Shown here: positions 42,724-52,283 of the stretch, in pieces
How positions within the stretch are numbered: position 1 is the first letter of the stretch
How the letters are laid out: each line of letters opens with the position of its first letter
Source: JAPPLB01 sp965208945
GTDB taxonomy: Bacteria > Acidobacteriota > Terriglobia > Bryobacterales > UBA6623
DNA length: 64,000 nucleotides
NCBI GenBank assembly: GCA_965208945.1
Contig: OZ242366.1
Location: 1,054,001 to 1,118,000 of the forward strand
Direction of reading: 5' to 3'
Translations under genes and position numbers: made by a program
Notes under the pieces: model-generated
Told to the model about the DNA's origin: nothing
What the model saw: only the letters and a program-made list of their open reading frames with translations
Database searches by the model: none

Positions 42724-43131
42724 AGTCTGCGTTTCGGCCCTGTATTCAGCTTCCACCGTTGCATTCAGGCCGCCGCGTGGGGTGAAGTCGCCTTGCACCC
42801 GTGCCTGGACCGGATGGATGGCATCCACCACGTCGCGGAGCACCCGGTTGACGACATTCTCGTAGAAAATCCCCAGGTTGCGGTAGGCGAGGATGTAGAG
42901 TTTCAGGGATTTCAGCTCGATGCAGAGTTCGTCGGGCTCGTATTCCAGAGTCAGCTTGCCGAAATCGGGCAGTCCGGTTTTGGGACAGACGGACGTGAAC
43001 TCGGGCATCTCGATCTTGATGCGATAGCCCTTGAACTGGTTGGGCCAGGTTTCGAGAGCTGGCAGTTCGGCATCGATGCCGGCTTGAGCATGTTCACCGG
43101 TGTACTCGGACAATTTCGCTGCTACCTCCAT
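42721..43131 (-). CDS. queF: preQ1 synthase (NADPH-dependent 7-cyano-7-deazaguanine reductase)
   Basis: QueF reduces preQ0 to preQ1 on the way to queuosine in tRNA. The 136-residue product is of the short, unimodular class (like Bacillus subtilis QueF). The catalytic Cys is C49 in EFTSVCPKTGLPDFG. The NADPH-site motif ELKSLKLYILAYRN and the acidic IEMPEFTSVCP strand are present. It is followed by a repeat remnant whose end supplies the stop codon. The other queuosine genes are not in this window. Confidence 0.95.
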   Translation of the reverse strand: MEVAAKLSEYTGEHAQAGIDAELPALETWPNQFKGYRIKIEMPEFTSVCPKTGLPDFGKLTLEYEPDELCIELKSLKLYILAYRNLGIFYENVVNRVLRDVVDAIHPVQARVQGDFTPRGGLNATVEAEYRAETQT

Positions 43132-43139
43132 GCACGGCT

Positions 43140-45485
43140 TTACTTGACGACGGATTTGCCGAGTCCGGCATTGCTCCCGCGGTCGCGAACCCGCAGCGTC
43201 ACCAAGCGCTCATGATCAGCCGCCTTGTCGAGACGGATCGTGAAGGTTTCCTTTTGCGAATCGATGACCCCGTCATCGGCGAGAACGGGCACCCAGCGGC
43301 CGGCGTCGATGGAGTATTCCGCCTGACGCAACATGGAGCCGGCGTCTTGCGCCGCAAAGCGGATTACCTGCCGGTCGTCGATACCGAGCAAGCGGACCAC
43401 GGGCGGCGTGTGATCGACGATCACGGGTTCACTCGTTCGAAACGCCGTGCGGGCCTTGTCGGGCGGGTTCGAGCGGCCGTCGGAGACCTCGACGCGAAAG
43501 CGATAGGCGCCGTCGGCGAGGGTGTCGCTGTCGATGAGGAGAGACTTCTCTTCGATCTCATCCTTGGCGAGCTTCCAGGCGGATTCTCCGTCGCCGCGAA
43601 AACGTACTGCGGCAAGCAGGTCATCCCCGTCGGGGTCGGTCACGGTCCAGGTGATCTTCAGCTTGCGCTGCGGACCGCCGGCGAAGGCATCGGTGCTTTC
43701 TGTCGAGGTGGTCGAGGACACGGAGCCGGTGTCGGTCACGGTGATGCTGTAGGCTGAGGCGGTGTCAGCCGTCGATGTCTCCTCCTCGAGGCTCGTGTCT
43801 TGGTCGCTGGTTGCGGAGACCGTGATGCTGTCGACCCGCGGAGCGCGGTTCCGAGGCAGGTAGGTGAGCCGCAAGGCGGTGAGCGTGGGGGAGCTATCGG
43901 CGCGCCCGTTCAATCGGGCCTGCCATTGGACGTACCGAGCCGGCGGCGATGTGATCGGGCCGCTGCGCCACGTTCCTTCTTCGACCGCGACCGGCTCCGA
44001 CCAGTCGCTCCAGCCGGCGTCGGGCTTCGCGGAATTGCCGCTGCGTGTCCGAAACTCGATTGCCGTACCGTTCGGCAGCCTCCCCTGCCAGGAGAGCCTG
44101 CCCCAAACTGCCGCCGACTTGGCATCGTGCGCCACCGAAAGATAGGAGCCGGTTTTTGACGGCTCACTTCCGAAGCGCAAGAGGTTACCGGCATGCGCCG
44201 TGGCGACCCATCGTTCGCCGCCGCTGGTGACAAGCTGCGTGATCTCATCCTGGCCGGTCTGCGTCTCCAGAGTGACTTGGCCATCCTGATTCACGCTGTA
44301 GATGCGGCCTTGCTTGTCCGTCGCGAAGAGGACTCCCGCTCGGCCCGCACCAGGGAGAGTCAGCGCCAGTAAACCTTCGGAGTCGGATTTCCAAACTTTC
44401 TCGACTTGCAGATCGCTGCCGATACGCAGTAGTTCCGACCTGTCGATGCCGGCGATGCTGATGACGGGTTGCGAAACGGTAACCGCGCTCTGCGGTTGTG
44501 TGGTCCCGCTGGTTTGGGCGCCGGGTTTCTGCACGACTTTGGGGTCGTTTCCGACTGAGGCGGTCACTGTGATTGTTGTGGTAGCGGCGCCCTGTGCGGT
44601 CCCGACCGAGGCTCCGGCGTCGCCGCCGAACGACGAGTAGCCGCCGCCGACTCCGGCTGCGAAAATAGCGCCTTCCGGCGTGACCTGGAGGTTACGGATC
44701 TCGGGCATATCGGAGTCATAAAGGGCGAAAGCCTTGAGCTTGCTTTCGATGCGATAGAGGATGCCATTGGGGTCCGTGCCCGCCAGCAAGCGGCCCTGGC
44801 CGTCAAACGCCAAACTGACGACGTGGCGTTGGCCGCTTTCGTAGTAGAGTTCACCCTTGCCGCGGCTGGTCACGCGGTAGATCTTTCCCTTGTCACCGGT
44901 GCCAACGAACAGGTCGGGAGCCTTATCCTTGCCCGGGTCTTGGGCGAAGGCGAGTGACCAGATGTAGGTCTGCTCGGGGTCGAAATAGACCTCGTGCTGC
45001 CCCTTGTTATCGATCCGATAGACTTTGCCGTTCGGAGACGTGCCCGCAAAAACGTCACCGTCGGAAGCCACCGCCAAGGCGAAGACCTCGATTTCGGGAG
45101 CGCTCCACAACAGGGTGCTATTCCCTTTGGATCCGATGCGGTAGACATTGCCCTGGTGACCCGTGCCGACGAACAGAGAACCGTCCGGGGCGGCGGCGAC
45201 ACTCCAGATCAAAGGTTGATCCGACGAGAAGACGGTGTCGAGAACCGGAGCGATGACGAGCGCGCCTTCGGGCTGAACCGAGAGGTTCTCGAGCTTGCCG
45301 GCCACGAACTGGGCGTACTCGGTCGTTTCCCAGACCTGACTCGTCGCCGCCGGCAAGACACCGGACGCGAGCAGCAACAGCAAGATGCAAGACGCCGACC
45401 GCCACGAGCGGATCGCGTCCGGCATCGAAGGTTTGCTCCGGAGCCGTCGTGCTATCGCAAGGAACCGCGATGGAAAGGGGATCAT
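43140..45485 (-). CDS. Secreted beta-propeller protein with C-terminal Ig/fibronectin-like domains
   Basis: A 781-residue protein with an uncleaved-looking long N-terminus and a hydrophobic signal (SASCILLLLLASGVLPAATS). The first 450 residues are repeated propeller blades (IWSVAAAPDGSLFVGTGHQG NVYRI, VFALAVASDGDVFAGTSPNG KVYRI, VVSLAFDGQGRLLAGTDPNG). The C-terminal half has domain borders at VTDPDGDDLLAAVRFRGDGE and DHTPPVVRLLGIDD, which look like Ig- or fibronectin-like modules. Its ATG overlaps the S55 peptidase stop by 4 nt, indicating an operon. Role unknown; a surface sensor or binding protein is plausible. Confidence 0.8.
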   Translation of the reverse strand: MIPFPSRFLAIARRLRSKPSMPDAIRSWRSASCILLLLLASGVLPAATSQVWETTEYAQFVAGKLENLSVQPEGALVIAPVLDTVFSSDQPLIWSVAAAPDGSLFVGTGHQGNVYRIGSKGNSTLLWSAPEIEVFALAVASDGDVFAGTSPNGKVYRIDNKGQHEVYFDPEQTYIWSLAFAQDPGKDKAPDLFVGTGDKGKIYRVTSRGKGELYYESGQRHVVSLAFDGQGRLLAGTDPNGILYRIESKLKAFALYDSDMPEIRNLQVTPEGAIFAAGVGGGYSSFGGDAGASVGTAQGAATTTITVTASVGNDPKVVQKPGAQTSGTTQPQSAVTVSQPVISIAGIDRSELLRIGSDLQVEKVWKSDSEGLLALTLPGAGRAGVLFATDKQGRIYSVNQDGQVTLETQTGQDEITQLVTSGGERWVATAHAGNLLRFGSEPSKTGSYLSVAHDAKSAAVWGRLSWQGRLPNGTAIEFRTRSGNSAKPDAGWSDWSEPVAVEEGTWRSGPITSPPARYVQWQARLNGRADSSPTLTALRLTYLPRNRAPRVDSITVSATSDQDTSLEEETSTADTASAYSITVTDTGSVSSTTSTESTDAFAGGPQRKLKITWTVTDPDGDDLLAAVRFRGDGESAWKLAKDEIEEKSLLIDSDTLADGAYRFRVEVSDGRSNPPDKARTAFRTSEPVIVDHTPPVVRLLGIDDRQVIRFAAQDAGSMLRQAEYSIDAGRWVPVLADDGVIDSQKETFTIRLDKAADHERLVTLRVRDRGSNAGLGKSVVK

Positions 45486-47359
45486 TCGATGACCACGATA
45501 CGCGTATTGACACTGCCTCGGACGACACTATCGAGGCCATCAATCTCGTACTCGTCCAGAGTCGACTGATACTCCGCCGCAACGCCGCCGCCTTGCGCCC
45601 GGGGAGACGACAGCAGCGCAAGCACCGAAGCGGGAGGCGCCGGTAGGCGTTCCGTATCGAGCTGGAATGCCTGCGCGCGACGCCAAACGCGAATGTAGAG
45701 CCTGTTGTTGCGGCGCAGGCGGTTCATGGCGTGCACAAGCTTGGAAGGGTCCTGCGCACGTGTGGTGGATGCGAAGGTCCGCCACTCCAGCAGATTGAGC
45801 GAGCCGCCATCGGCGAAGGTGACCTCGATCGGACCCGGCTTGGCGCTCGGCGGAATCTGAAAACGTGTTCTCTTGATGACCTCCTCGCCGGCTTCGTTGC
45901 GGAGGGCCGCGGCGAGTTCGACGGTTTCACCAGCGCGAGCACGCGTCTTCGACACCCAGCCGCGATCGATGTCGAGCCGTCGGTCGTTGTCAACGGCCTC
46001 GACCGCAAGATGAATGCTCCGGGGCGAGACAGACTCGAAGCCGCTCTCCAGAAGATACGCAAACGGGACGCTAGTCAGAGTCGCGAGCTGCAGCGCAACC
46101 CCGTTGGACCCGGCGTACATGTTGTCGAGGCGCAGCGGCGGAATGCCGTTCCCCAAATCGACCTGTCCCCGGACGCGATAGCTCGATGCGCCGACTTGCC
46201 GCTCGGTCGTATCCACCGCAGAGAACAAGGCCATCTGCATGAGAAACGGGGAGAGCGTGCGGTCGTTTACGAGGTTCATCTCGTATCGCCGCGAGCGGCC
46301 GTTGGAGGTGAGATCGATCTCGATCGGCACCATCCGGACAGAGCGTCCCAACTCGCCGGTGATGCCGCTGCCGCGGTCTTGCGTAACGGCGCCGAGCTGC
46401 CCGCCGGACGCTGAGATCTTGAACGAGTTGTTGAGGTTGGGGACCGTCGTGATCACCGATGAACCCAGGAGCGGCATTTCTGTGGGGCCGCTCGCAAGAA
46501 AACGATGTCCGAAGGCGTAGAGCCGGTCACCGGCGACGTGGGTGACCGTGCCGGCGGCGCTGAGTTCCATGTCCCCTTCGATGAGCGCTACGGAAACCAT
46601 GGAACCGGGCTCGGGGCGGCGAGGTTTTTCGGCATCCACTCCCTGTCCTCCGAGGCCTTGCGAGGGCCGCAACCCGAGGCCGCGCAAACGCTCGCCGAAG
46701 ACCTCGAAGGTTCGTTCCGAGAAACCGGCCATGGCGACGGGAGTCGCGATCGGGAGCAACCTGGGCTCGCTGCCCAGGGGACCCGGACCTTCGGGAAGCA
46801 AGTCGGCCTCGGGGTCGGGAAGGAATCTCGGGGCTTCACCAGCATTAACCAATAGAAGCCTGGAAGAGTTGCCGGAGCGGGCGCTCGCCGGGGGAGCATC
46901 GTCGAGTTGCCCGATCATTTCGTGAATCGGGCGGATGCCCGCGATCGGCTCGGTCGAAAAGGGGAACGAATAGGCGATCGCACCGGCGAGCTTGCCGTCC
47001 AAGTACACCGGGCTGCCGCTCATTCCGGCGGGAACCCCCATCCTGTCCAGAGGCTCACCTTCTAACCGTCCCAGAATCAGCGATTGACCGGGGGCGATGT
47101 TCTTCAGGACTCCCAGGATCTCGACCTGGAACTCCTCCACCTGTTCTCCCGTAAACACGGTCTTGCCGACGCCTCTCATCCCGGCCTTGACCTGGTCGAG
47201 CGGAAGAAGGTCGGCGGCGCACAGAGGAAGTCCGGCGAGCAGCAGGCCGATGATGAGCGAGCGCTGGAGCAAGGCTGGCTCTATTTTAACCTCTGCCCTT
47301 GGTTCTCCGGCAGACGCGAGTCCGGTCCGAAATCCAAACGTGGCTCGAAACCCTTTCAT
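45482..47359 (-). CDS. SpoIVB-type S55 peptidase domain protein
   Basis: A secreted protein of 625 residues. After a hydrophobic segment (LIIGLLLAGLPLCAADLLPL), the S55 domain carries the serine motif PAGMSGSPVY (S114 or S116) and an upstream GVLKNIAPGQSLILGRL strand, as in SpoIVB. Outside spore-formers such proteins occur in acidobacteria, where the function is unclear. The remainder is beta-rich. The exact start is uncertain; ATG 47359 is used, but a TTG near 47276 would place the signal peptide at the very N-terminus. The longer frame to 47563 is not supported. Confidence 0.8.
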   Translation of the reverse strand: MKGFRATFGFRTGLASAGEPRAEVKIEPALLQRSLIIGLLLAGLPLCAADLLPLDQVKAGMRGVGKTVFTGEQVEEFQVEILGVLKNIAPGQSLILGRLEGEPLDRMGVPAGMSGSPVYLDGKLAGAIAYSFPFSTEPIAGIRPIHEMIGQLDDAPPASARSGNSSRLLLVNAGEAPRFLPDPEADLLPEGPGPLGSEPRLLPIATPVAMAGFSERTFEVFGERLRGLGLRPSQGLGGQGVDAEKPRRPEPGSMVSVALIEGDMELSAAGTVTHVAGDRLYAFGHRFLASGPTEMPLLGSSVITTVPNLNNSFKISASGGQLGAVTQDRGSGITGELGRSVRMVPIEIDLTSNGRSRRYEMNLVNDRTLSPFLMQMALFSAVDTTERQVGASSYRVRGQVDLGNGIPPLRLDNMYAGSNGVALQLATLTSVPFAYLLESGFESVSPRSIHLAVEAVDNDRRLDIDRGWVSKTRARAGETVELAAALRNEAGEEVIKRTRFQIPPSAKPGPIEVTFADGGSLNLLEWRTFASTTRAQDPSKLVHAMNRLRRNNRLYIRVWRRAQAFQLDTERLPAPPASVLALLSSPRAQGGGVAAEYQSTLDEYEIDGLDSVVRGSVNTRIVVIE

Positions 47360-47592
47360 GACGAGGAGGCATTGCTGGTCTGAAACATCCTCTGGATCAA
47401 GCGGCGTTGACGCCGATCCGGATGTTTCCCGCTGGAATGATCCGCACATGGGCGAAGGAAAGAGTTGCCCCGAAATGAGCTTCTCGACCGCCTCTTCAGC
47501 CGTGAATGATCTGCAAGAGAAGAAACTTGAAGATCGGAAAGGCCACAAGAAAAGACAACGCACACATGCCCTTCGAGAAAAGGCTGTCTGGC

Positions 47593-50403
47593 TCAGGCGC
47601 TGCGGGCAGCCGGGACGTCTCCGTTGATACCGAGGAACTGTGCGAGCGCCTGCCCGGTGTAACTTCGATCGGAACGCATCACGTCTTCCGGCGTGCCTTG
47701 GGCCACAATCTCTCCACCTTGCTCTCCGCCTTCAGGTCCCAAATCGATAATCCAATCCGCGGCTTTGATAACGTCGAGGTTGTGCTCGATGACGATCACC
47801 GTGTTGCCGTGATCGGCCAGACGATGGAGTACTTCGAGCAGCTTCTTGACGTCGTCAAAGTGCAGTCCGGTTGTCGGCTCATCCAGTAGATAGAGAGTGC
47901 GTCCGGTCTGGCGCTTGCTCAGCTCGCGGGCGAGCTTGATTCGTTGGGCTTCGCCGCCGGAGAGAGTCGTTGACGATTGCCCGAGGTGGATGTAGTCCAG
48001 ACCGACATCGAGCAGGGTCTGGAGCTTCGGCTGGATCTGAGGCAGATTCTCCATGAGCGGAGCAGCTTCTTCGACGGTGGCCTCGAGCAGATCGGCGATC
48101 GACCAGCCTTTGTACTTCACTTGAAGGGTCTCGTGGTTGTAGCGGCGCCCTCGGCAGGAGTCGCACGTGACGTAAACGTCGGGAAGGAAGTTCATCTCGA
48201 TGCGAATCTGGCCGTCGCCCTGGCAAGCCTCGCAGCGGCCGCCCTTGACGTTGAAGCTGAAGCGTCCTTGCGCGTAGCCTCGCGCTCGCGATTCGGGAAG
48301 CATGGCGTAGAGAGCGCGGATCGGCGTGAACACGCCGGTATAGGTGGCGGGGTTCGACCGCGGCGTGCGGCCGATGGGGGACTGATCGATGCGGACAACC
48401 TTGTCGACATGATCGATGCCCTCGATGCGTCGATGGGCGCCCGGCACGATGATAGATCGGTTGATCTTGCGGGCGAGCGCCGGGTAGAGGATGTCGTTCA
48501 TCAGCGTCGATTTGCCGCTGCCGGAAACGCCGGTCATCACGATGAAGCGCCCTAAGGGAAACCTGACGTCGATATTGCGGAGGTTATGCTCGCGGGCGCC
48601 TCGAACCGTGAGCACTGCCTTGTCGGGGGCACGGCGCTCAAACGGTATCGGAACGATCTTTCGTCCACTGAGGTATTGACCGGTGAGGGACGCGGGCTCC
48701 GCCGCAACCTGCTTGGGCGTCCCGTGAGCCACGAGATTGCCGCCCAGGCGGCCGGCTCCTACGCCCAGATCGACAACGTAGTCAGCCCGCTGGATCGTCT
48801 CGAAGTCGTGTTCAACGATGACAATCGTGTTGCCCAGATCGCGAAGCTGCGAGAGAGTCGTGAGAAGGCGGTCGTTGTCGCGTGCGTGCAGTCCGATGGA
48901 CGGCTCGTCGAGAACATAGAGGACTCCGCGCAGTTCCGACCCGATTTGCGTGGCGAGGCGGACGCGCTGGGCTTCACCGCCGGAAAGCGTCGTGGCGGAG
49001 CGGTCGAGGCTGAGATAGTCGAGGCCGACAGCCAGCAGGAAACGGATGCGCCGTCGGATCTCTTCGACGATGCGGCCGGCCACTTGTTGTTCGCGCTCGG
49101 TGAGTTTGAGGTTTTGGGCCACTTCGAGCGCCTTGCGGGCAGGAAGCGAGGCAAAGTCGGCGATCGACAATTCGGCGAGCCGGACGGCAAGGCTCTCCCT
49201 CCTGAGCCGGCGGCCGTTGCACGATGCGCAGGGGGCGGGGGACATGAAGCGAGTCAACCAGGAGCGGAAGTTTTCCGTGGCAAAGGACGAATGCCACTCG
49301 TCGAGCAGGCCCAGCAGTCCCTGGAAGGAATTGCGCGTCTTGCCGGCGGCGAAGTCATCGCCGCCGAAGAGCAGGTGCTTCTGCTGTTCGAAGGTGAGTT
49401 CCTCAAAAGCTTTCCGGTACGGGATGCGATGCTTCTTGGCTCCGGCGATCAGGCCGCTTTCGACACGCGGGGGCAACAGGCCGGTTGCAATGCCTCCTTC
49501 AAGCAACGGCTTGCCGGCGTCGGCAATGACCTTGTCGGGATCGAAGTCCCAGCGGCTTCCGAGGCCGCTGCAAGTTTCACAGGCGCCATACGGGCTGTTG
49601 AACGAGAACGAGCGCGGCTCCAGAACCGGGACATTGGCGCCGCATCGGGTGCAGGCAAGCTTTTCGGAATACAGTTTTTCATCGCCGCCGACCTCTGCGA
49701 CGACGACCAGGCCGCCGGCCATCCTGGTGGCGGTCTGGATCGAGTTTTCGACCCTTTTCTCTTGGCCTTCGCGAACAGTGATCCGATCCACGACGACCTC
49801 GATCGTGTGGTTGCGCCGACGGTCGAGGTGGATGTCGTCCTCGAGTGATACGATCTCGCCATCTACACGGGCTTTGAGGAATCCGAGTCGCGCGAGGCGA
49901 TCGAACTCCTTCCGGTACTCGCCCTTGCGGCCACGGACAATGGGTGCGAGGATCATCACCTTGCGGCCGAGCTGCTCTTCAAGGATGCGGCGCATGATCT
50001 GCTCGGCCGACTGGCGCCGGATCGGCACCTGGCAATTCGGACAGAACGGCGTGCCGATCGAGGCGTACAGCAGCCGCAGATAGTCGTAAACCTCGGTGAT
50101 CGTGCCTACCGTGGAGCGGGGGCTACGGCTGGTGGTTTTCTGTTCGATCGAAAGAGCCGGACTCAGACCTTCGATGGAATCGACTTCGGGGCGCTCCATC
50201 TGGTCGAGAAACTGCCGGGCGTAGGGCGACAGCGTCTCGACGTAGCGGCGTTGGCCTTCAGCGTAGATCGTGTCGAAAGCCAGCGAGGACTTGCCCGAGC
50301 CGGACAGGCCGGTAATGACCGTCAGGCTGTCGCGCGGAATCTCGACATTTACGTTCTTGAGATTGTGTTGACGGGCTCCGCGAACGGTAATGCGATCGAG
50401 CAT
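47593..50403 (-). CDS. uvrA: Excinuclease ABC subunit A
   Basis: UvrA recognises DNA damage in nucleotide-excision repair together with UvrB. The 936-residue length is standard. Two ABC ATPase halves are visible: Walker A motifs GLSGSGKSSLA (31-41) and GVSGSGKSTLM, and signatures LSGGEAQRVRLA and LSGGEAQRIKLA. Zinc modules are marked by CPNC, CTRCG ... CETCSGLG and CEACQGDG ... CDSCRGRRY. No uvrB or uvrC lies in the window. Confidence 0.98.
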   Translation of the reverse strand: MLDRITVRGARQHNLKNVNVEIPRDSLTVITGLSGSGKSSLAFDTIYAEGQRRYVETLSPYARQFLDQMERPEVDSIEGLSPALSIEQKTTSRSPRSTVGTITEVYDYLRLLYASIGTPFCPNCQVPIRRQSAEQIMRRILEEQLGRKVMILAPIVRGRKGEYRKEFDRLARLGFLKARVDGEIVSLEDDIHLDRRRNHTIEVVVDRITVREGQEKRVENSIQTATRMAGGLVVVAEVGGDEKLYSEKLACTRCGANVPVLEPRSFSFNSPYGACETCSGLGSRWDFDPDKVIADAGKPLLEGGIATGLLPPRVESGLIAGAKKHRIPYRKAFEELTFEQQKHLLFGGDDFAAGKTRNSFQGLLGLLDEWHSSFATENFRSWLTRFMSPAPCASCNGRRLRRESLAVRLAELSIADFASLPARKALEVAQNLKLTEREQQVAGRIVEEIRRRIRFLLAVGLDYLSLDRSATTLSGGEAQRVRLATQIGSELRGVLYVLDEPSIGLHARDNDRLLTTLSQLRDLGNTIVIVEHDFETIQRADYVVDLGVGAGRLGGNLVAHGTPKQVAAEPASLTGQYLSGRKIVPIPFERRAPDKAVLTVRGAREHNLRNIDVRFPLGRFIVMTGVSGSGKSTLMNDILYPALARKINRSIIVPGAHRRIEGIDHVDKVVRIDQSPIGRTPRSNPATYTGVFTPIRALYAMLPESRARGYAQGRFSFNVKGGRCEACQGDGQIRIEMNFLPDVYVTCDSCRGRRYNHETLQVKYKGWSIADLLEATVEEAAPLMENLPQIQPKLQTLLDVGLDYIHLGQSSTTLSGGEAQRIKLARELSKRQTGRTLYLLDEPTTGLHFDDVKKLLEVLHRLADHGNTVIVIEHNLDVIKAADWIIDLGPEGGEQGGEIVAQGTPEDVMRSDRSYTGQALAQFLGINGDVPAARSA

Positions 50404-50469
50404 CGAGAGGGGGACAGGCTAAGCGGAAGTCTCATTTTAGGCGATGTTGGAAACCGTAACCTCCCGCTT

Positions 50470-50640
50470 CTCGATGCCCATGGGTGGAAGTCCACATGCG
50501 CACTACGATACGGCCAGGGTGACAGCACGGGAAAAACCGTGACTCGTATTTCGTGCTTCGTGTCGGTGAAAAACCATCAAAGGAGGACCGGAGCCGCTTT
50601 GAGAAGAAACCGCTGCTTCCCAGTAAGCCTCCTCATGTCA
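50470..50640 (-). repeat. Degenerate inverted-repeat element with heptamer run
   Basis: Read on the minus strand, the eroded copy has a long-form interior. The plus strand shows GTGACTCGTATTTCGTGCTT and then CGTGTCGGTG, an imperfect heptamer run. Ends are not well preserved. It fills most of the 410-bp gap between uvrA and mmsA, where no gene was seen. Confidence 0.45.
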
Positions 50641-50813
50641 ACGTCATGGCAGTACCCAGCTGATCTGCAATTCCTGGTCGACTCCGCGGTCCGCGATGGG
50701 AGGGTATCCGGAACTCGTCGCACCCGGCGACGCTGGGACGCCTCCCGCCTGTGCTGTTTGAGCCTGAGCCGCGGGCGGCCAGGGATGAAGCCCTTGTTCT
50801 GCCGCCGGCCGTC

Positions 50814-52283
50814 TCAGAACTTGCGCGACCACTCCTGAGGCCATCGCTCGATGACGACTTTCTTGTCGGTGTAGAACTCGACCGAGTCTCGTCCCTGGCC
50901 GTGCAGGGCTCCGAGGAAGCTGTCCTTCCATCCGCTGAAGGGGAAATAGGCCATCGGCGCGGCTACGCCGATATTCACGCCCACGTTTCCGGTCGGCGCC
51001 CGATAGCGAAACTTGCGGGCGGCCGCTCCGCTCGAAGTAAAGATCGATGAGGCGTTCCCGTAGGGGTTCCTCGCGACGATATCGATGGCCTCGTCCACCG
51101 AGGCTGCATGCGTGAGGCTGAGCACGGGACCGAAGATCTCCGTCGAGGAAAGCGGCCCGTCAGGAGCCACGCCGTCGAGCACGGTCGGGCGGATGAAGTG
51201 ACCGCCTTCAAGGCCGTTGACTCGCGCGCCCCGGCCGTCGAGTACCGCCCGCGCGCCCTTCCGGGTCCCGGTTTCCACGGCCGCTTCGATGCGAACCTTG
51301 CTTTCGCGTGTAATGACAGGCCCCATACCAACGCCGTCGTCAAGGCCGGAACCCACCTGGATCAAACCCGCCGCGTCAACGATCGCGTCAAGAAACGTCC
51401 TCCGCGCCTCGCCCACCGTGACGGCGACGGAGACGGCTAGGCAGCGCTGGCCAGCGCACCCGAACGCGCTGTCGCTCACGATTTGCGTCGTCGCTTCCAT
51501 ATCCGCGTCGGGCAGGACGACGACATGGTTCTTCGCACCGCCCTGGCACTGCACACGTTTGCCGCTTTGCGCGGCGCGGGCGTAGACGTACTTCGCCACC
51601 GGCGTCGAGCCGACGAAACTGATCGCGCGGACATCGGGATGGTCAAGCAGGGCATCAACGGCCGGCTTGCTTCCATTGACAAGATTGAGGACTCCGGCGG
51701 GGAGGTCGAGTCGCTCGATCAAGCCGAAGAACTTCTGCATCGTCAGTGGAACTTTCTCAGAAGGCTTCACGATCATCGTATTGCCGCAGGCGACAGCGTA
51801 CGGCAGGAACCACAACGGAATCATCGCCGGGAAGTTGAACGGCGTGATCGCCGCCACGACTCCGAGCGGCTGCCGGATCATGATTTCGTCGATCCCGCGG
51901 GCGACATCTTCGAGGTTGTAGCCCTGCATCAGCGTAGGGATGCCGCAAGCGACCTCCACGTTCTCGATGCCCCGCCGCAGTTCGCCTTTCGACTCGGCCA
52001 GCGTTTTTCCGTTTTCGATCGTGATCGTGCGGGCCAGCTCGTCGAGGTTGTCCTCGAGAAGCTGTTTCAGGCGAAACAGGTATTGGATGCGATCTTCGGG
52101 AGGCGTCTGTCTCCAGTCGGGGAATGCCCGCGACGCCGCCTGCACGGCGCGGTCGACTTCCTCAGCGCCGTCCAAGGGAACATGTGCCAGGACTTCGGCT
52201 GTCGCCGGGTTGATGACGTTACTGAACTCATGCGCGGACGCAGCCGCCCATTGCCCGCCGATGAAGTTGGGAACTGATTCCAT
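50814..52283 (-). CDS. mmsA: Methylmalonate-semialdehyde dehydrogenase (CoA-acylating)
   Basis: This enzyme oxidises methylmalonate semialdehyde (from valine or myo-inositol breakdown) to propionyl-CoA. The 489-residue protein has the aldehyde dehydrogenase fold: PFNFPAMIPLWFLPYAVACG NTMIVKPSEKVP, the NAD strand AISFVGSTPVAKYVY, a GGAKNHVVVLPDA segment and the catalytic Cys in FGCAGQRCLA. At the position of the usual general-base Glu it has CQGGAKNH, a hallmark of the MmsA subfamily, which uses CoA rather than water. No neighbouring valine or inositol genes were seen. Confidence 0.95.
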   Translation of the reverse strand: MESVPNFIGGQWAAASAHEFSNVINPATAEVLAHVPLDGAEEVDRAVQAASRAFPDWRQTPPEDRIQYLFRLKQLLEDNLDELARTITIENGKTLAESKGELRRGIENVEVACGIPTLMQGYNLEDVARGIDEIMIRQPLGVVAAITPFNFPAMIPLWFLPYAVACGNTMIVKPSEKVPLTMQKFFGLIERLDLPAGVLNLVNGSKPAVDALLDHPDVRAISFVGSTPVAKYVYARAAQSGKRVQCQGGAKNHVVVLPDADMEATTQIVSDSAFGCAGQRCLAVSVAVTVGEARRTFLDAIVDAAGLIQVGSGLDDGVGMGPVITRESKVRIEAAVETGTRKGARAVLDGRGARVNGLEGGHFIRPTVLDGVAPDGPLSSTEIFGPVLSLTHAASVDEAIDIVARNPYGNASSIFTSSGAAARKFRYRAPTGNVGVNIGVAAPMAYFPFSGWKDSFLGALHGQGRDSVEFYTDKKVVIERWPQEWSRKF